Shown in pieces: positions 58,301 to 64,000 of a stretch of DNA of 64,000 nt (position 1 is its first letter; each line of letters starts with the position of its first letter). This DNA is from Hypomesus transpacificus (Eukaryota > Chordata > Actinopteri > Osmeriformes > Osmeridae): contig NC_061061.1 of assembly GCF_021917145.1 (NCBI RefSeq), positions 14,634,908-14,698,907 of the forward strand. The letters run 5' to 3'. The notes below the pieces were generated by a model. It did no database searches. It was not told the DNA's origin and saw only the letters and a program-made list of their open reading frames with translations. The translations under genes were made by a program, and so were the position numbers.

Positions 58301-61300
58301 TTATTTTGTTGGACTGGACTATGCTGAACTAAACATATTCACTCTATTACAAGGAGAGTTTGTTTACATGTTCTATTTTAAGCGTAAGAATAGTTATGAA
58401 CCTATAAGTCTGTTCTTTGGCTATTTTGGAACTTAGAACTTTCTCTTTAAGTTGCTAACATGTTTATGATGAGTACTTCAAAATGATTGGGTTGTGCCAT
58501 CAAGTCAGCCACTATACATTTATCAACAACTTAAACACTAAAATATATTTTCATGATATGCTTATGTTAAGTATAGATGTTTCTCCCTAAACTTAAAGTA
58601 CATACAAAGTAATAATATTAGATAAATGCTACTTAAAAAAAAGGAAATAATGTGCATTGTTCATGAGCACCAAAATCATTACAGTATGAAAAACGTTGTT
58701 GGATACAGTCCACCTATGGACGCAGTTCAACCATGTCTTTACCTCACAAACCGTCACAACAGGGGTTACCAACTGCCTTTTTTTCAAAAAGGAAATGCCT
58801 CAAGAGTTCATATTATGCTTTTGAAAAGCACTGCACGTTAAGATTGAAATGCTTACTTACACAGTGCACTGGGTTTCTTCTAAATAATAGATATTGTATT
58901 CAAACAAATTTTGCTTCCTTGAACTGAAGTTTGTTTTTGCACAGCTTGTATACCAATTATTTAATTCAAGACATATGTTAAGTTGAAAGGGAGAAAAGCT
59001 GTAAGAAATGACTGAAAGTAAGAAGTTATTTTCTTATCCTTTACAAACATTAAAATGTTAAGAGATATGAGACAGAAATTGGCTAACATCCTAGTGAATC
59101 AATGTCTTGTTCTGGATGGCATAAAATAGTTTGAAATTACTTTATTGTATTTTGTGAAAATGGTTTCTGTACTGTAGTAGTATTATTGCTTTTTAGTAGT
59201 ATTATTTATTTTCCTAATAAACATAAAACCTGATTGATAAAAAAATCGGAACAATTTAGAACTCAGACCATCAGTCCCTGCATAATTAAGGGGAGGGATT
59301 CATATATAGATAGATTCACATATGCAAGACACAACTGTATAATTACAGTATATATTATTGTGTAGGTCATTTCCTTTTTGAATTTTGACTTGATGAAATA
59401 CTTAAGTTAATTAATTTACTTACAATCTTATGTATGGCTCAAGCTAATATACATCTTTAAAGGATGATGAAGATTTATATAAATCCTTGCTCCTAAAATC
59501 TTTTTTTTTTCTTTTTTCGAATTCTATACCATAAGATAGTCAAAAGGACATTACCTTGTAAAAAAAGACCCCACTTACAGTAGGTATTAAACTGGATGTA
59601 TTGATATACGTATATACATAGATGCTCAGAATCCTATCTCATAAAGTACAATGCTTCATTCTTCATTCTTCTACCAGCCTCCAACGCAGGGAGACACTCA
59701 AAGCCGTCTTTTACTGTAACCAGTGCAAACTCAAACACATTGTCAGAATTGACTTTATGGATGAGACATCTCCCATACATCACCACTACTAGGAATAGCA
59801 ATAATCAATAATGTCGTAATAGGGAAACCTTATGTGCATGTCTGTCAAACTCTATGGACAAAAATTACCCATCAGTGGTCGGTTTGGTATTGTTTTTTTT
59901 GTATTAAGGTGCTTTACTTTATAATAAGTAAAGTGTTACAACTCCTAATTTGTCATAACCTTTTAATCCTAGTCACTCACACTGAACTGGTTTATTCACA
60001 TTCTTTCTCTGAACAAAAACTTTCTCTAATGTTTGTTTTTAAGGGGCAATACTATTAAAGGCCTTTGTTGCTACATTTTTAGCGAAAGTGTAGGCATCAT
60101 TTATATAAGTCTCAACACAAAACAAAAACATGTATTCAAAGAATAGCGTTACTCTGCCTTAAAACTGTCATGAAAAGTTTAGGCCAAAATGCTGTGCAAT
60201 GTTCCTATTTATAAATAGTGAACTTTGATTCATCACTAAACATAACGTAATACAATGTAGGTACTTTTCTTGGGAGTACAGTGCTATTTCATCACAGTCC
60301 ACAGACCAATCTGTTAGGGGTTTGGAGGGTTCTCTTGCCATCTTGCATTAGAAGCAATCATCTACTGTAACTATTTAGATGGACAGAAGCTTAGCAAAAA
60401 GTATCCAAAAAAGCAATGGATCAATCTGGTGGACTTCTAGGCAGACCGGCCACACCTTCAACATGTGTTTTGTTACCACTAGCATGTTTAGAAGCAGTTC
60501 TCCAAAAATCTAATAAATGACCGCAATGCGACTTCTCTTTTTGTCGAAATGGCCCTCCTCCCCTGCCGTCCAAAAAGCCCTCTCTTATCCCTCAACAGCT
60601 TTAATCCCCCCCCCCCACCCTCTAAAATCCCAGAGTTGGGGCTAAGGCAGAGACAGAGGGTGTGTAATTTGATTCAGCATGAGTGGTGCCTAAATTGGGC
60701 GTTTCCTCTGCTTTCCTGTCAATTACGATCATCTGATTTCAATCTGAAGGCCTGGAGCTGGCCCATCATTGGCTGTGCCCCATGTCAGACGTGAGGGGGC
60801 AGCTGCAGGATGTCCCATACAGTAGGGTAGAGCGAGAAAGGGGGTGGGGGAAGGGGGTTGAAGAAGAGCAAGGGTCTTTGGAAACTTTGATCTTCCCTGG
60901 CACTCTGTCACACAAACAGGTTTTCCCGCAGAAGTATTTGATTTGGTGCTTGGATAATGCTAATCAAACTGTTTCAGCTACTTAAACAGGCATTTTAAAA
61001 ATTTGTGGTAAAAGACTCATTTTTGACAGGGGGCAATTACTATATTTACTGATATGGCTGATGATATTTCTTGGTCTTAAGTCCACTTGCTCCAGTAAGC
61101 TGGCAACCTGTTCAGTTGGTCTCTTTAAGATGCAGCTTTTTTTGTGGTAGGACAAAGGAGGCCCCTCTACCCAGTAGGGGTAGCTTAGAGAAGCAGAGAT
61201 GGAAAGGAAAGAGGGAGGGTGGGCAGGGCGGAGGGAGGGATCCAATAAGGAGGGGTCCCCTTCGCTCAGCTGCACCCAAACTAGCCCCTTCTTTGCTTGA

Positions 61301-62810
61301 AGCAGTGGGGTGGGGCGGTCAGCAGCCTGTCCCTGCACCCCCACACACTGCACCAGGGTCCCCACACAGTCCGCACCTGGACCAGCCCATTTGCCTAATT
61401 ACGAATGTGTCGCTCCAGGCCGTGTCCGAGCACTCTGGGGCCTACACCACTGCTGGGTCCAGACAATACGGCCCACTCTGGGAGGCAATGCATTGTGGGT
61501 CGGCTGCGGTCATTACCACCCTCAACAGCTCGCGATTGAACAGTAAGCAGAGGAGGGGAAAAAAGGCCACTCCCATGGAAAGACCGAAAGAGAAAGATCC
61601 CAAAATGATGTTCAACTTCAAGTCACATCCCCAGTGCACTATTAAACACCTGCTCCTCTGGTAATTAATTGGAGTGTAACAGCCCGTTCTGAGTTCATAG
61701 ACACCATACTTTTGTATTAGGGGTACGCTATTGATTGATCCTTTTCATACTATACCAAAGGTTTTCTTCAGCTTCTGTCTACATATTAATACCTAATTTT
61801 TTCTTGTTTACCCTGAATACAAAATGAATGCCAGTCAAATGTTGCATTATGTATCCTTCAGTGACAATATCCAACTTAATTAGTGTGGGTTAAGTGGTTT
61901 CTCAGGTAGACAGATCTCCTGTACTATCCAACTGGATGATTTCCATAACTTTTGGCATCAAAAATTAAATCAGTGCTTTACACTAACTAGGAATCACATG
62001 CTTGCCCAAGTGTTACACAGAGCAAAGTTACAGAAACTTTTCATCAAACTCCAGATATGAACTTCAAAATATAACTGCAATGAAAAATAAATCACATACT
62101 AACTGTCGCCATGTATTATTAACATATTGGAGGTGACAGTTAGTAGGAATATGGTTGTCAAAGATGCAGTATTGTAACCAATAAAGACTTTTGTTCAATA
62201 AAATAACAGTTTGTTCAATTAGTTTCATGCCATATTTTCCATGAAAAGAATAGGGCGAAATAACCTTTTCTTTAGCAACCAAATTTTTTGTAGATTACTG
62301 ACAATCATCTGAATCTAAGACATGTGTAAGGTGCGATGAAGGAATTAATATTTTCCTTCTTCTGTTTTGACATCCCAGATCCTTCTGGCACATATTGAGT
62401 TCTAGGAAGCAAATTTGAACCTAGCAGAACCACTTAATGGTAAAATAAATGTTTGAATAAAATGTTCACATTACTATTTACGTCTGACCACTGTAATTCA
62501 TACATGAAAAGAATGAAAAAATTAACTGCAGCAGTAAAAAACAAAACTGGAAAATGCTAGGTACTATACTTCTCTTATAAACAAAACTTTTATAAAATAT
62601 ATATGCATATATATATATAAAAGAAAAAATTAAAAATATTTCTTATAGTTTTTAGTAAAGCAAGCAGTGCCTTCTAAAATATCTGCTTGTTGTTTTTAGA
62701 TTTTTTGAGAAAAAAGTACATAGAATAATAATAATAATAATCATATTAATAACAGTAAATAATTATTGAACACTGTGACAAAACGAATGATAAAAACTGA
62801 TGTTTTCTCC
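55384..62810 (-). other. ORF-poor AT-rich region, probably long mex3a 3' UTR plus intergenic
   Basis: 7.4 kb with no convincing coding sequence on either strand, directly downstream of the mex3a stop codon in mex3a orientation. Several minus-strand AATAAA signals occur; the most distal I noted is at 55389-55384, only about 130 bases from the rab11a-like signal at 55248 on the other strand. Mammalian MEX3 genes have multi-kilobase 3' UTRs, so much of this is probably transcribed. A more GC-rich island at about 60540-61570 may be a conserved or regulatory part; the open frames across it (for example 61071-61664) lack domain content. Confidence 0.5.
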
Positions 62811-63949
62811 TTAAGAGAATATTCGGATGGCCTGCGTAACCAAGGTGTGGCAAACAGGGCACTCCGGGTGGTTGAGCTCACAAATGCGGATGGCACACTC
62901 CATGCAGAAGAGGTTGTGGCCACAGGGCACCAGGGCAGCCGTTACTTTACTTTCAAAGCAGGTCATGCAGTCCCGCATGATGGCCGGTGGAGAGTCCGGC
63001 ACAGGGAGGCGCCCAGGGAAGCCAACACTGGCCGAGGTGGGCTCGCTGTGGGCACGCCGGGCCTGGGCGTGGGGCGAGCCGGCAACAGCGGCGATGCTGG
63101 TAACTGAAGAGTTGGCTGTGCTTCCTCCACCACAGGGCTCGGGCAGGCCAGGGGAGAGTCTGGTCAGGGGAAGGGGAAGACCGCCGAAGCTCTTGGACCG
63201 CTGCTGGGCATAGAAAGCCACCTGTTTGGGGTAGTCCGGGTCACCCCAGCTCTGGGTGCCCTCCGAACCAAAGTAAGAGCATGGCTTCTCTCCAGAGCTG
63301 GAGAAGTTGCCCTTACTGTAGATTCCCCCTACTTCCCCTCCCCCTCCGACCATGGCGTCTGAGAAGTTCTGGCGGTAGCTGCTGGTGAGCGGCTTGCGCT
63401 GGCCCCCCTGCAGCCCCCACACCTGCTGCAGGCGGCTCTCCAGACCCCCGGAGCCTGCTGGCCCACTGCTGCCATCCGGCCCTAGGCAGTCGTTCTCGTT
63501 GTTGTGGTCGTGCAGGCCTCCCGTTCGGAAAGCGATGTGCGCCTCGATCTCCTCGCGGGCCCTTTCAGCGTTTCCCGGTGACCCTGTGATCTCAAAGACG
63601 GGGTCACGGTCTCGGCTAGGGGTCACGATGTAGGTGCATGTCTGCTGCTGGATGCGTTTAATGGTGGAACCTTTCGGTCCAACAACCAGACCCACAACTC
63701 GATATGGCACTCTTACTTGAATGGTGGTCTGCCCTGGGAGAGGTGTGGGCGGCGAGCCACTGAAGGATACACCCAGCTTGTTGCGGGATGCCCGTAGCAT
63801 GGAGAAGTGCTCGGCGGCAGATATGATCTCGCGCCGTGCCAGAGCCACGTCCTCCTTCCGGCCCGTGATCAGGAACACAGGCTCCTCACCCCTAACAGGA
63901 GTTTTGATGTAGGTATTGGTTTTGGCCCGCAAAGCTTTGATCTTGCAAC
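62811..63949 (-). CDS. mex3a: MEX3A RNA-binding E3 ligase, last coding exon (partial)
   Basis: The last coding exon, on the minus strand, gives 378 residues after an acceptor (TTTTCAG). The upstream exon lies beyond the right edge. The exon starts inside the first KH domain ([20 protein letters not shown]) and contains the full second KH domain ([20 protein letters not shown], with the GPKG loop). A low-complexity middle follows, then a C-terminal C3HC4 RING finger (CMTC...[27 protein letters not shown]) running almost to the stop, ending RIFS. MEX3 proteins bind MEX-3 recognition elements in target 3' UTRs through the KH pair and use the RING as a ubiquitin ligase. Assignment to MEX3A rather than B, C or D rests on the neighbouring rab25-lamtor2-ubqln4 block. 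It is convergent with rab11a-like. Confidence 0.93.
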
Positions 63950-64000
63950 CTGAAAACACAGCGGCGTTAGTTTGAATGAAGTCTAATAAAAATATATATT

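Noticed and set aside
61071-61664. 197-codon open frame on + opposite mex3a's downstream region
   Set aside because: No domain, low-complexity GC-rich composition, no supporting splice or promoter signals; most likely antisense to mex3a 3' UTR.

Overview
The window is vertebrate nuclear DNA, almost certainly from a ray-finned (teleost) fish. The genes have GT-AG introns and polyadenylation signals. There is a cluster of the teleost rapunzel family. The repeats are typical of fish: an L2-type LINE, a V-SINE-like tRNA-derived SINE, hAT and TTAA-flanked MITEs, and long (TC)n, (GA)n and (GACA)n microsatellites. I cannot name the species.

Left third (1-23.1 kb): four rapunzel-family genes, all on the + strand. 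A short member (1199-1768) looks damaged at its N-terminus. Three long members, 391-394 residues each, start at 4562, 17776 and 21879. The first is split by one intron; the other two have a single coding exon. The 11.7 kb between the first and second long members holds only repeats.

Middle (23.1-35 kb): a repeat-bearing gene desert with a 5'-truncated L2 LINE at 28.6-29.7 kb. It is followed by two minus-strand genes. One is a six-exon MS4A-type tetraspanning membrane protein gene whose third coding exon is one base short. The other is a two-exon gene for a secreted single-domain PI-PLC-like protein. The first exon and promoter of the PI-PLC gene have been tandemly duplicated into its upstream region.

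Right half (35-64 kb): a conserved block, ubqln4 (11 exons), lamtor2 (4 exons), rab25 (5 exons), rab11a-like (5 exons), all on +, then mex3a on - running off the right edge. UBQLN4-LAMTOR2-RAB25-MEX3A is also the human 1q22 order; the extra rab11a-like gene next to rab25 is the difference. Exon phases join cleanly through ubqln4, lamtor2, rab25 and rab11a-like, giving 597, 125, 196 and 216 residues. The 7.4 kb between the facing 3' ends of rab11a-like and mex3a has no convincing ORF and is probably mostly mex3a 3' UTR.

The genes do not form one pathway. Loose themes are membrane traffic and nutrient sensing (rab25, rab11a-like, lamtor2), proteostasis (ubqln4), RNA control (mex3a), and fish-specific families of poorly known function (rapunzel, MS4A, PI-PLC). 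I saw no CRISPR array, rRNA, intact tRNA gene, or retrovirus or other capsid-bearing element.
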